A stretch of DNA of 12,552 nucleotides, from contig JABJJH010000435.1 in the NCBI GenBank assembly GCA_018660965.1, positions 1-12,552 of the forward strand. The letters run 5' to 3'. This document shows positions 5,420-12,552 of the stretch, piece by piece. Under the pieces are notes generated by a model, which did no database searches, was not told the DNA's origin, and was given only the letters and a program-made list of their open reading frames with translations. This DNA is from Rhodospirillaceae bacterium (GTDB lineage: Bacteria; Pseudomonadota; Alphaproteobacteria; UBA8366; GCA-2717185). The stretch's first letter is position 1. Each line of letters begins with the position of its first letter. The position numbers and the translations under genes are program-made.

Positions 5420-6535
5420 GTGGTGAAACAGCCAATCGTGAACCCGGCTCAGGCGCTTCACGAGAAATACGAGGAAGCGTTGGTGGCGAGCGGTCTTATC
5501 GATGAGATCGGCGACGCTATTGGTTTGGACCCGCAGCCCTATCGATTCTCGGAAGGGGATTTCGTTTGTCACCAAGGCGATTCGGCCGAGTGTCTGTGGG
5601 TGATTGTCGCCGGTTCCGTTTCGGTGCGTGAGGAAGGCCGGACTCTCTTTGTTCGACGGCGTCATGAAGTCGTCGGCGAACAAAACTTGCTCGGGAACGG
5701 ATGCCTGCGCTGGTATGACCTCGTCGTGAGCGAAAGTCAGGCGGAACTCTTGAAAATTAACAAGGCCGACATTGAGCGCCACCCCCGATCCGACATTCTC
5801 TGGCGCAATATCGCCAAAATAATTTCACTGAAGCTGAAAAACGCCAGCAACAAAACCTCACGGTTGAGTCAACAACTTGCGGACGATACGAGTATCCTGC
5901 ACGCCTACACGAATGAATACGCCTTGGGCCGGCGTCTGCAGTCGGGCGGGCGGCGCTTGACGGAATGCCAAACGGATCGGGCGATAATCTGGTTTTCCGA
6001 CGTCGTGGATTTCAGCGGTTATGTTCTTACCCTGGCCCCGGCCCGGACAGCGGATGTGGTGCAAAGATTTTTTAATGCCCAATCCGTTCCGATTGACGCC
6101 CATGGGGGCCACATAGACAAGTTCATGGGGGACGGCCTGATGGCGTTTTGGGTGCTGACGGATTCAGAAGACGCGGGCGCCAAATGCGAGGAAGCCCTTT
6201 GCGCGGCGCAAGAAGCCGTGCAAGCCGTGGCGGAGATCCGCATTGGTGATAATCCGCTGCATCTTCGCATTGGTTTGCATGTGGGCATGGTGTTAAGCGG
6301 GGATTTCGGGTCAACCACGCGCCACCAATTTACGCTCATCGGCCCGGAAGTGAACAAGGCGGCGCGGCTGGAGCAGGTTCATTCCGAAGATATTGCCGAG
6401 GGCGATTCCGATATAGGGGCGATACGGCTGAGTGCGGCGTTCCGCGACGAACTAACCGATACGGCGAAGCGACGATATAGCCGTCGCAACATGGTCAACG
6501 TGAAAAACATGGGGCAAATCCCGGTGTACAGCTGA
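5420..6535 (+). CDS. Class III adenylate cyclase with N-terminal cyclic-nucleotide-binding domain
   Basis: This predicted soluble enzyme of about 371 residues would convert ATP to cAMP. Residues about 37-140 form a cNMP-binding (CAP-like) domain: FSEGDFVCHQGD, then LWVIVAGSVSV, then a phosphate-binding cassette GEQNLLGNGCLRW (86-98) with Gly86, Glu87 and Arg97 at the same spacing as Gly71, Glu72 and Arg82 of CAP. A short helical linker (about 140-180) leads to the cyclase domain. There the metal Asp residues are in WFSDVVDF (Asp194) and DKFMGDG (Asp238). Lys234 and Thr305 (FTLIG) match ATP specificity, and VNKAARLE supplies Asn312 and Arg316. All expected catalytic residues are present. The frame also opens at TTG 5405, but GGAG at 5407-5410 lies 9 bases before GTG 5420, so I prefer 5420. 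There are no membrane segments. The CNB domain suggests control by cAMP or another ligand. Confidence 0.9.
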   Translation: MVKQPIVNPAQALHEKYEEALVASGLIDEIGDAIGLDPQPYRFSEGDFVCHQGDSAECLWVIVAGSVSVREEGRTLFVRRRHEVVGEQNLLGNGCLRWYDLVVSESQAELLKINKADIERHPRSDILWRNIAKIISLKLKNASNKTSRLSQQLADDTSILHAYTNEYALGRRLQSGGRRLTECQTDRAIIWFSDVVDFSGYVLTLAPARTADVVQRFFNAQSVPIDAHGGHIDKFMGDGLMAFWVLTDSEDAGAKCEEALCAAQEAVQAVAEIRIGDNPLHLRIGLHVGMVLSGDFGSTTRHQFTLIGPEVNKAARLEQVHSEDIAEGDSDIGAIRLSAAFRDELTDTAKRRYSRRNMVNVKNMGQIPVYS

Positions 6536-6612
6536 TGTGATGAAAAGCCGGTTGTTCCGGGCGTTGTCTCCATGGGTATTTCGGCTCGACGGCGCCTTAT
6601 CGAATTCACGCT

Positions 6613-6642
6613 TTGAAATGTCCGCCCCTGGCGTGCTATGAC
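6613..6642 (+). promoter_or_regulatory. Candidate promoter for a leaderless ABC-F transcript
   Basis: TTGAAA (6613-6618) and TATGAC (6637-6642) are separated by 18 bases. An extended -10 TGC (6634-6636) lies directly before the second box. The predicted transcription start falls within a few bases of the ATG at 6652, and no Shine-Dalgarno sequence is present before that ATG. Together these suggest a leaderless mRNA. Confidence 0.5.
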
Positions 6643-6651
6643 CCGCGCGCA

Positions 6652-8574
6652 ATGCTTTCCATCAATAACATCACCTATCGCATCGGCGGTCGACTTCTGT
6701 TCGACAAAGCGTCGGCGGCGATTCCCGACGGACACCGGGTTGGGCTGGTCGGGCGCAATGGCGCGGGCAAGTCGACCCTGCTGAAGCTGATCGAAGGCGC
6801 GCTGGATCTGGATGGCGGCTCGGTCGCCATCGGGCGGCGGGTGCGTGTCGGCTCGGTGGCGCAGGAAATGCCCGACGGGGCCATGACGCCGCTGAACTTC
6901 GTGCTGGCGGCCGATCTGGAGCGCGCCGAATTACTGACGGAAGCCGACACCGCGACCGACCCCTCCCGCATCGCCGAGGTGCATACGCGCCTGGCGGATA
7001 TCGGTGCGGACGCGGCGCCGTCGCGCGCGGCGTCAATTCTGGCCGGGTTGGGGTTCGACGAGGCGATGCAGGGTCGCACGCTGGGTGAATTTTCCGGCGG
7101 GTGGCGCATGCGCGTGGCCTTGGCGGCGACCCTGTTCGCGGCGCCCGATTTGTTGCTGTTGGATGAACCCAGCAACCATCTGGATATGGAAACCCGGCTG
7201 TGGCTGGAAACCTACCTGACGAATTATCAGGGCACGGTGTTGTTGGTCAGCCACGACCGGAATTTGTTGAACGCGGTTGCGGAATCGATCCTGCATCTCA
7301 AGGACGCAACGCTGACCTTGTATCGGGGCGACTACGACCGCTTCGAACGAACCTACCGCGAGCGTCAGGTGCATCAGGCGGCGGCCTACGTGAAGCAGAC
7401 CGAGCAGCGCAAGAAGATGCAGGAATTCGTGGACCGCTTCCGCTATCAGGCCAGTAAGGCGCGTCAGGCGCAATCGCGATTAAAGGCGATGGAGCGTCTG
7501 GGTGAACTTGCGCCAATGCGGCCCGACCACGAAGTTGCGTTTGATTTTCCCGACCCCAAGCCGTTGCCGCCACCGCTGCTGACCCTGGACAACGCCGATG
7601 TGGGGTACGAGGCGGACAAGCCGGTGCTGCGTGGGCTAGGTCTCAGCCTCGAAATGGAAGACCGGATCGCGCTGTTGGGGGCGAACGGCAATGGCAAGAC
7701 GACCCTGCTGCGCTTGTTGACCGGGGATTTGGAGCCTATGTCCGGGCAAATCCGCCGGTCGTCGAAATTGAAGGTCGGTTATTTCGCTCAGGAACTCGCG
7801 GAAGCCTTTGACCTGGATAGCACGCCGTTGCGAATGATGACGTCGCTGCTGCCGGATGCGCCGGAACCCGTTGTGCGGTCGCATCTGGGGCGCTTCGGGT
7901 TTACTCAGGACCACACGAAAGTCCGCATCGGCGCGTTGTCGGGCGGTGAAAAGGCGCGACTGCTGTTCGCCGGGATCACCCGCGATGCGCCACATATTCT
8001 GTTGCTGGACGAACCGACCAACCATTTGGACATCGACGCGCGCGACGCCTTGATTTCGGCGATCAACGCCTATCAGGGCGCCGTCGTTCTGGTGACCCAT
8101 GACCCGCATCTGGTCGAGTTATGCGCCGACCGCCTGTGGGTGGTGCGCGATGGCGGCTGTCACCGGTTCGAAGGCGACATGAACGATTACCGCGATGAAC
8201 TGATCGCGCAACGGCGCGCCACGCGGTCCCGCGCCCGCGCGCAACGCAATGGCAGTGCGAATGGCGACGCATCGCAAGACCCGGCGGCGGCGAAAGCGGA
8301 TCGCAAGGCGTCGCGGCGCGCGGGCGCGGCGGCGCGAAAGGTGCGCACCCAAAGTCGAAAGGCGGCGAGCGCGGCTTCCAAGGCGTTGGAGGCGCTGAGC
8401 GCGGAAAAGAAAACCCTGGTGGAAACCCTGAGCGACCCGGTGTTTTACAAGGAACACGCGGATGAATTCGCGGCCTTGAATAAACGTCATGCGGAGATAG
8501 ACTCGGCCATCGCTCAGGCGGAGGAACGCTGGCTTGAAGCGCAAGCGGCGCTGGAGGAAGAAGGCGCGGTCTAA
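6652..8574 (+). CDS. yheS: ABC-F family ATPase, YheS-like
   Basis: This is a soluble 640-residue twin-ATPase protein of the ABC-F family, whose studied members bind the ribosomal E site and act on stalled or antibiotic-bound ribosomes. Domain 1 has Walker A GRNGAGKS (34-41), signature EFSGGWRMR (146-154) and Walker B LLLLDEPSNHLD (167-178). The inter-domain linker (about 230-285) contains the helical pair with FVDRFRYQASKARQAQSR, as in E. coli YheS. Domain 2 has GANGNGKT (343-350), LSGGEKAR (429-436) and ILLLDEPTNHLD (449-460). Both catalytic Glu residues (172, 454) are present. The C-terminal extension (about 520-640) is Ala/Arg/Lys-rich and then coiled-coil. There are no membrane segments, so it is not a transporter. 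The frame opens further upstream at a TTG, but homology starts at ATG 6652. That ATG has no Shine-Dalgarno and lies just after a promoter-like sequence. The alpha/beta hydrolase follows after 20 bases. Confidence 0.93.
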   Translation: MLSINNITYRIGGRLLFDKASAAIPDGHRVGLVGRNGAGKSTLLKLIEGALDLDGGSVAIGRRVRVGSVAQEMPDGAMTPLNFVLAADLERAELLTEADTATDPSRIAEVHTRLADIGADAAPSRAASILAGLGFDEAMQGRTLGEFSGGWRMRVALAATLFAAPDLLLLDEPSNHLDMETRLWLETYLTNYQGTVLLVSHDRNLLNAVAESILHLKDATLTLYRGDYDRFERTYRERQVHQAAAYVKQTEQRKKMQEFVDRFRYQASKARQAQSRLKAMERLGELAPMRPDHEVAFDFPDPKPLPPPLLTLDNADVGYEADKPVLRGLGLSLEMEDRIALLGANGNGKTTLLRLLTGDLEPMSGQIRRSSKLKVGYFAQELAEAFDLDSTPLRMMTSLLPDAPEPVVRSHLGRFGFTQDHTKVRIGALSGGEKARLLFAGITRDAPHILLLDEPTNHLDIDARDALISAINAYQGAVVLVTHDPHLVELCADRLWVVRDGGCHRFEGDMNDYRDELIAQRRATRSRARAQRNGSANGDASQDPAAAKADRKASRRAGAAARKVRTQSRKAASAASKALEALSAEKKTLVETLSDPVFYKEHADEFAALNKRHAEIDSAIAQAEERWLEAQAALEEEGAV

Positions 8575-8594
8575 ATTAGCGAGGATGGTCGCGC

Positions 8595-9410
8595 ATGACC
8601 CTGAAGGAAATGACCCTGACGGCGGACACGAAAGATCCACGCATAAACGTGCGCCGCGAAGGCGCGGGTCCGGCGCTGGTGTTGATCCATGGCGGCATGG
8701 GATCGTGGAACCACTGGATTCGCAATATCGAAGCCCTGGCCCCGTATTTCAACGTTCACGCCATCGATTTGCCGGGTTACGGCGAGTCGCCGCCGGTTGA
8801 CCGGGACATGTCCGGCGATGATTTCAAGGATCTGGTCTGCCGCGCTATTGACGGCGTCGTTGGCGAGAGAACGCCGTTCCGGCTCGCGGGGTTTTCGTTT
8901 GGCGGCGCCCTTTCGTCGCACATCGCGGCGCGGATGGGCGCGCGGGTGAAATCCCTGACATTGATCGGCGCCAGCGGATTTGGCCGGGCCAAGGGGGCGA
9001 AGCCGCTGAACACCCGCAGTTACAAGGATTTGGGCGAGGATCAGGCGAAGTTGCGGGACATCGTGCGCGGCAATTTACTGGCGTTCATGTTGAACGACAC
9101 CGCCGATGATCACGCCGTTGATTGTCACGCCGCCAACGTCAAGCGGACGCGATTCGACAGCCGCAAGGTCAGCGACGTGGATTCGCAACGCTTCGATCTG
9201 ACGAAGATTCAGTGCCCGCTGCAAATTATCTGGGGCGAAGACGACATCACCGCGCGCCCCAGCGTCGCGGAACGCGTCGCCATCTGCCGCGCGGCCGTGC
9301 CGGAATTACGCTTTGACCTGGTGAAGGGCGCCGCGCACTGGACGATGTATGACAGCGCGACGGCGATAAACGAGCTGATGCTCGACTTTATCCCCCGTTC
9401 CGACGACTAA
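8595..9410 (+). CDS. Alpha/beta hydrolase
   Basis: This is a cytoplasmic 271-residue hydrolase with the alpha/beta fold. It shows an oxyanion motif HGGMGSWNHW (32-41), the strand motif AIDLPGYGES (56-65), the nucleophile elbow GFSFGG with Ser101, a catalytic acid in WGEDD (Asp217 by family spacing) and His248 in GAAHW. The full triad is therefore present. The substrate is not readable. Relatives include the enol-lactone and meta-cleavage-product hydrolases of aromatic breakdown as well as many esterases. The ATG at 8595 has GAGGA 9 bases upstream (8581-8585); a second in-frame ATG at 8610 is also possible. It starts 20 bases after the ABC-F stop, so the two are probably co-transcribed. Its TAA shares two bases with the stop codon of the convergent gene. 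Confidence 0.9.
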   Translation: MTLKEMTLTADTKDPRINVRREGAGPALVLIHGGMGSWNHWIRNIEALAPYFNVHAIDLPGYGESPPVDRDMSGDDFKDLVCRAIDGVVGERTPFRLAGFSFGGALSSHIAARMGARVKSLTLIGASGFGRAKGAKPLNTRSYKDLGEDQAKLRDIVRGNLLAFMLNDTADDHAVDCHAANVKRTRFDSRKVSDVDSQRFDLTKIQCPLQIIWGEDDITARPSVAERVAICRAAVPELRFDLVKGAAHWTMYDSATAINELMLDFIPRSDD

Positions 9411-9958
9411 TCCCGAAGCGGCGGCGCCTCGCCGTCCGGCAGCGGTATCTGGAACGTGTTCAGCACCATCGAAACCAGGCCGTAATACCCGCAGATCGCG
9501 GTCAGTTCGACGACGCCGTCTTCGCCAAGCTGTTCTTTGGCCCAGTCGAAGGTGTTGTCGCTGACATTTTGTTTTTCGTGCAGCTCGGTGGCGAATTCGT
9601 ACACGGCGGCTTCGTCGGATTTCGTAAAGCTTGGGCGCCGCCGTTGGGCGATGGCGTCGATGACGTTGTCGCCGACGCCTTCCTCGCGCGCGATTTTCGC
9701 GTGCGCGTACCATTCATATTGCGCGGTCCAGAAGCGGCCCGTCACCAGAATGGCGATTTCCCGCAAATTTCCCGACAAAACGCCGTTGAATCGGAGCGCC
9801 GCGCCAACCTGTTGCACCTGATTGGCGACAACTGGATTGTGTAGCAAGGCGGCGAATGGCCCCCGAACGCTGCCGCGTGGCCCGGACGCAATGGCGTCAT
9901 GGGCTTCTTTTTGCGCGGCGGTCATGGTTTCAGGCGTGAGCTCCGATAGTCGGCTCAT
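9407..9958 (-). CDS. Carboxymuconolactone decarboxylase-like (CMD family) protein
   Basis: This is a 183-residue helical protein of the CMD/AhpD superfamily. The core motif LREIAILVTGRFWTAQYEWY is followed by AHAKIAREEGV. Glu67, Glu82 and His86 occupy the usual conserved places. The CxxC pair of AhpD peroxidase-type members is absent (the only Cys is 156), so it is not a thiol-disulphide enzyme. The second half (NTFDWAKEQLGEDGVVELTAICGYYGLVSMVLNTFQIP, about 135-172) repeats the family helix pattern. The frame extends 20 codons further upstream, but ATG 9958 is preceded by GAGGGG with 9-base spacing and gives the normal N-terminus. The real substrate is unknown. It converges on the alpha/beta hydrolase with a 4-base overlap. 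A CMD protein beside a hydrolase recalls the enol-lactone hydrolase and decarboxylase pair of the beta-ketoadipate pathway, but the opposed orientation argues against a shared operon. Confidence 0.85.
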   Translation of the reverse strand: MSRLSELTPETMTAAQKEAHDAIASGPRGSVRGPFAALLHNPVVANQVQQVGAALRFNGVLSGNLREIAILVTGRFWTAQYEWYAHAKIAREEGVGDNVIDAIAQRRRPSFTKSDEAAVYEFATELHEKQNVSDNTFDWAKEQLGEDGVVELTAICGYYGLVSMVLNTFQIPLPDGEAPPLRD

Positions 9959-10123
9959 TAAGACGATCCCCTCGATATTGATGTGAATGTTGATGGTGAC
10001 AGTTAATCCAAGGGGCAAGATTACCAGCCGAATCCGACGGGTAAAGACTTAGTTCGGCGCGGGGTCGATTTTGCGGTACACTATTGGCGTCGCCAGACGA
10101 GGCGCGGGACACGGGAGACGGCC
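9959..10123. other. Divergent intergenic region between CMD-like and DksA-like genes
   Basis: About 165 bases separate two divergent starts, so promoters for both genes should lie here. On the plus strand, TACACT (10077-10082) is a possible -10 box for the DksA-like gene, but no convincing -35 precedes it. I found no clear paired boxes for the minus-strand gene. Confidence 0.4.
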
Positions 10124-10465
10124 ATGAACGCCGCCAAAGCCAAACAATACAAAAAAAGCATGCTCGACCGGCGGGTGGAACTTCAGCGCCTGATCGAGGT
10201 CAGCAAGGCCGGGCGCGACCCGGTCGAACTGGACCAGAGTCGGGTCGGTCGCTTGTCACGCATGGACGCGCTGCAAAACCAGGCCATGGCGCTGGAAACC
10301 GAACGCCGCCGCAACGTTGAATTGCAGCGTATCGCCGCAGCGTTGAAACGGATCGACACGGACGACTTCGGCTATTGCCTAAGCTGCGGCGAGGCCATCG
10401 AAAGCAAGCGGTTGTCCCTGGACCCAACCGCGCCGCTGTGCATCGACTGCGCCCAGGCAATTTGA
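10124..10465 (+). CDS. Short DksA/TraR-type C4 zinc-finger protein
   Basis: This 113-residue protein belongs to the DksA/TraR family, whose studied members bind in the secondary channel of RNA polymerase and alter initiation. It is shorter than E. coli DksA (151 residues) and lacks part of the coiled-coil domain. The signature LDQSRVGRLSRMDALQ (36-51) is typical of the short alphaproteobacterial and phage-like members. Helices at about 5-28 and 44-77 would pair as a coiled coil. A C4 zinc finger follows, with Cys85 and Cys88 (YCLSC) and Cys106 and Cys109 (LCIDC). All four Cys are present. The ATG is preceded by GGGAG (10113-10117) with 6-base spacing. It ends 35 bases before the stop of the convergent permease gene. 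Binding to RNA polymerase is inferred from family only. Confidence 0.9.
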   Translation: MNAAKAKQYKKSMLDRRVELQRLIEVSKAGRDPVELDQSRVGRLSRMDALQNQAMALETERRRNVELQRIAAALKRIDTDDFGYCLSCGEAIESKRLSLDPTAPLCIDCAQAI

Positions 10466-10500
10466 GAGACGCGGAGCGGTCTGTAGCCCCGACAAACGGC

Positions 10501-11412
10501 TCAATTCGGAGAGAGGCCGCGCAATCGCTCGTTCCGGCGGCGGAGCAATTCAAGCACGGTTAAGAGGCCGATGGAAACGATGACGAGAATGGTCGCCACG
10601 GCCAGGATGGTCGGTGAAATTTGTTCCCGGATCCCATTCCACATTTGCAACGGTATCGTTTGCTGATCGTAGGACGCGACGAACAAGACCACCACGACTT
10701 CATCGAACGAGGTTACGAACGCAAAGAGCGCCCCAGAAATCACCCCCGGCAGGATCAGCGGCAGAATGACCTGGCGAAAGACCGTTACGGGTGGCGCTCC
10801 GAGACTGGCGGCGGCGCGGCTGAGCGAGTGATCGAATCCCGTCAGGGTCGCCGTGACCGTGATGATCACGAACGGGATGCCGAGCATCGCATGCGCCATG
10901 ATGATCCCCGGAAAGGTATGCGCCAGTCCCGCGCCTGAATAAAAAAAGAACAAGCCGGTGGCTGTAATGATCAGCGGAACGATCATCGGTGAGATCAACA
11001 ACGCCATGATGGCGCGGCGGTACGGCATTTCCGGTCGGGATAGCCCAAGTGCGGCGAGCGTGCCCAACACGGTCGCGAAAAGCGTGGACGCCGCGCCGAT
11101 AATGACCGAATTTTTTAACGCGTGAAACCAGGTCGCATTGTGCCAGACGTCGGTCCACCATGTAGTGTCGCGGAGCACCTCGGGGGCGGTCATGCCGAAT
11201 GTCAGAATCTTGTCGTACCATCGCAATGAATACCCTTCCGGATCGAAGGTGATCATCTTGTAGGTGAAGGTGAAATACGGCTCGATGTTGAACGACAGCG
11301 GCATGATGACCAAGATTGGCGCGATGAGAAACAGGAAAATCAGGCCACAGATCGCCAGGTAGCAATAATGCCACACTTTTTCGCCTATCGATGCGTGAGC
11401 GGGGAGCGCCAT
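10501..11412 (-). CDS. ABC transporter permease, PotC-like
   Basis: This is an inner-membrane subunit of a binding-protein-dependent importer of the spermidine/putrescine/opine type. Its 303 residues carry about six membrane helices (near 18-40, 101-124, 134-158, 165-190, 222-246 and 268-290). The cytoplasmic EAA loop that docks on the ATPase reads SRAAASLGAPPVTVFRQVIL (198-217), followed by PLILPGVISG. The family SFDEVVVVLFV motif follows. The substrate may be a polyamine, an opine or another small cation, but this cannot be settled from a permease. The ATG lies 4 bases beyond the stop of the other permease gene, so they are translationally close and surely one operon. No ATPase or binding-protein gene follows in the window; they must lie upstream of 12552 or elsewhere. 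Confidence 0.92.
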   Translation of the reverse strand: MALPAHASIGEKVWHYCYLAICGLIFLFLIAPILVIMPLSFNIEPYFTFTYKMITFDPEGYSLRWYDKILTFGMTAPEVLRDTTWWTDVWHNATWFHALKNSVIIGAASTLFATVLGTLAALGLSRPEMPYRRAIMALLISPMIVPLIITATGLFFFYSGAGLAHTFPGIIMAHAMLGIPFVIITVTATLTGFDHSLSRAAASLGAPPVTVFRQVILPLILPGVISGALFAFVTSFDEVVVVLFVASYDQQTIPLQMWNGIREQISPTILAVATILVIVSIGLLTVLELLRRRNERLRGLSPN

Positions 11413-11416
11413 CGGA

Positions 11417-12552
11417 TTATCCGAACTTCATGTTGTCGATGCCGATCAGGCGGTCATAGAGCCAATAGAGTATCAGGACGCCGAACAAGAGGATGGCGCC
11501 TAGGGCCGCAGCCAGGCTCCAATTCAGGGATGACTGCATATGAAAGGCGATCTGGTTTGAAATCAACTCACCCGTGGAGCCGCCGACCAGGGCCGGTGTG
11601 ATGTAGTAGCCGATCGCCAGAATGAACACGAGAAGGCAACCCGCCCCAATCCCCGGCACGGTTAGCGGGAAGTAAACCCTGACGAACGCCGTTATCGGCG
11701 TCGCCCCGAGCGAACGCGCGGCGCGCATATAACTGGGCGGAATGGTTTTCATGACCGAATAAAGCGGCAGGATCATGAAGGGCAGCAAAATATGCGTCAT
11801 GGCGATGATCGTGCCGAACTGATTGTACATGAGCTGGATTCGGCCATCGTCGCCGACAATACCGGTTGCGACCATAAGGTCGTTCAGCACGCCCTGACTT
11901 TGCAACAAGGTAATCCACGAGGTCGTGCGCACCAAAAGCGACGTCCAGAACGGTAACAGGACAAGGATCATCAGCAGGTTCGAATAACGCAACGGCAGAT
12001 GCGCCAGCAAATGGGCGACAGGAAACCCCAGCAGCAGGCAAAGTACGGCGATCAAACCGGACAATAGAAAGGTTCGCACGAACAACATGGCATAGATGCG
12101 CCGTTCCGGTTCAACCCGTGTTATCTCGCCCTTGGCGTCGTGCGTGAAATCCAGCGCCGATGCATAGAAATCAAGCGTGTGCGCGGCGGCGGCGCGCTGC
12201 ATGACATTCCACAAGTGCGGGTCCGCCCAGTCCTTCCGATGCTTCAGAAGTTTTTCCTTATAGGGGGGACCTGTGAACCTGGCGGCCTTGCGGGCGCCGG
12301 ATTTGAACAGACTGTTGGAACCCGCTCGTTCGTAATTGATGCGCGTGCCGACCTGTCCCGCCGTTCGGTTTTTTTTCGCGGCGGCCAGATCGAGCGCCAG
12401 GGCGGCGAATCCGGCTTCACCCGGCACGCCTTCATCGGGGTGCGCTTCAAGATAGGCGGTCAGGCGCGGCATGTGGTCGGAAAATACGGGGTTGTGAATA
12501 CTCAGATAGAGCATCTGCGCGATGGGAGCGGCGAATGTCACCAGGACGAAAA
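11417..12552 (-). CDS. ABC transporter permease, PotB-like (partial, 5' end outside window)
   Basis: This is the partner permease of the same importer. The frame is open to the window edge and reads hydrophobic residues (F-V-L-V) before a GTG at 12539-12541, which fits the middle of the first membrane helix. The true start therefore lies beyond 12552. Counting from that GTG, the rest of helix 1 is followed by an unusually long polar segment (about 16-150), then helices near 151-180, 188-210, 243-265, 298-318 and 342-362. The EAA loop is YMRAARSLGATPITAFVRVY (271-290), followed by FPLTVPG. It precedes the PotC-like gene by 4 bases. The long polar loop between helices 1 and 2 would face the periplasm and is much longer than in E. 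coli PotB. Confidence 0.9.
   Translation of the reverse strand, partial: FVLVTFAAPIAQMLYLSIHNPVFSDHMPRLTAYLEAHPDEGVPGEAGFAALALDLAAAKKNRTAGQVGTRINYERAGSNSLFKSGARKAARFTGPPYKEKLLKHRKDWADPHLWNVMQRAAAAHTLDFYASALDFTHDAKGEITRVEPERRIYAMLFVRTFLLSGLIAVLCLLLGFPVAHLLAHLPLRYSNLLMILVLLPFWTSLLVRTTSWITLLQSQGVLNDLMVATGIVGDDGRIQLMYNQFGTIIAMTHILLPFMILPLYSVMKTIPPSYMRAARSLGATPITAFVRVYFPLTVPGIGAGCLLVFILAIGYYITPALVGGSTGELISNQIAFHMQSSLNWSLAAALGAILLFGVLILYWLYDRLIGIDNMKFG

Noticed and set aside
9407..9958. Calling the CMD-like protein PcaC or AhpD
   Set aside because: It lacks the AhpD CxxC pair and is longer than typical PcaC. No other protocatechuate-pathway gene is present.

Overview
The window looks like a chromosomal stretch from a moderately GC-rich alphaproteobacterium. 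That placement is an inference from codon usage and from the gene families (short DksA-type zinc-finger protein, spermidine/putrescine-type permeases, cyclic-nucleotide-domain adenylate cyclase, many small-molecule catabolic enzymes). I see no rRNA, tRNA, CRISPR array, insertion sequence, phage gene or att site.

Layout. Bases 1-101 hold nothing I can name. At 102-1037 (minus) lies an EamA/DMT exporter. From 1152 to 3821 runs a catabolic block on the plus strand: a 45-codon N-terminal remnant of a cyclic amidohydrolase, an intact Amidohydro_2 metal hydrolase, an acyl-CoA dehydrogenase, and a C-terminal remnant of a second Amidohydro_2 gene that is clearly a paralogue of the intact one. Facing it on the minus strand (3837-5156) are a NIPSNAP-domain protein and a second EamA/DMT transporter in the same orientation. 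At 5420-6535 is a class III adenylate cyclase with an N-terminal cyclic-nucleotide-binding domain. It is followed by a YheS-type ABC-F ATPase whose start looks leaderless, and by an alpha/beta hydrolase in probable operon with it (6652-9410). A carboxymuconolactone-decarboxylase-like protein converges on the hydrolase with overlapping stop codons. A short DksA/TraR zinc-finger gene is divergent from that. The right end (10501-12552, minus) holds two permease genes of a polyamine/opine-type ABC importer; the upstream one runs off the window.

How the genes may work together. The Amidohydro_2 hydrolase, the acyl-CoA dehydrogenase and perhaps the NIPSNAP protein look like parts of a catabolic route for an unknown organic acid or lactone. 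That route appears partly degraded, because gene remnants flank it on both sides. The cyclase is a self-contained signalling gene. The ABC-F protein and the DksA-like protein would act on translation and transcription. The permeases are the membrane part of an importer whose ATPase and binding protein must lie outside the window.

I found no convincing new multi-gene system. The points most worth checking are the two amidohydrolase remnants, the Glu-to-Asp change at the expected catalytic base of the acyl-CoA dehydrogenase, the cyclase domain architecture, the leaderless ABC-F start, and the long periplasmic insert in the first permease.
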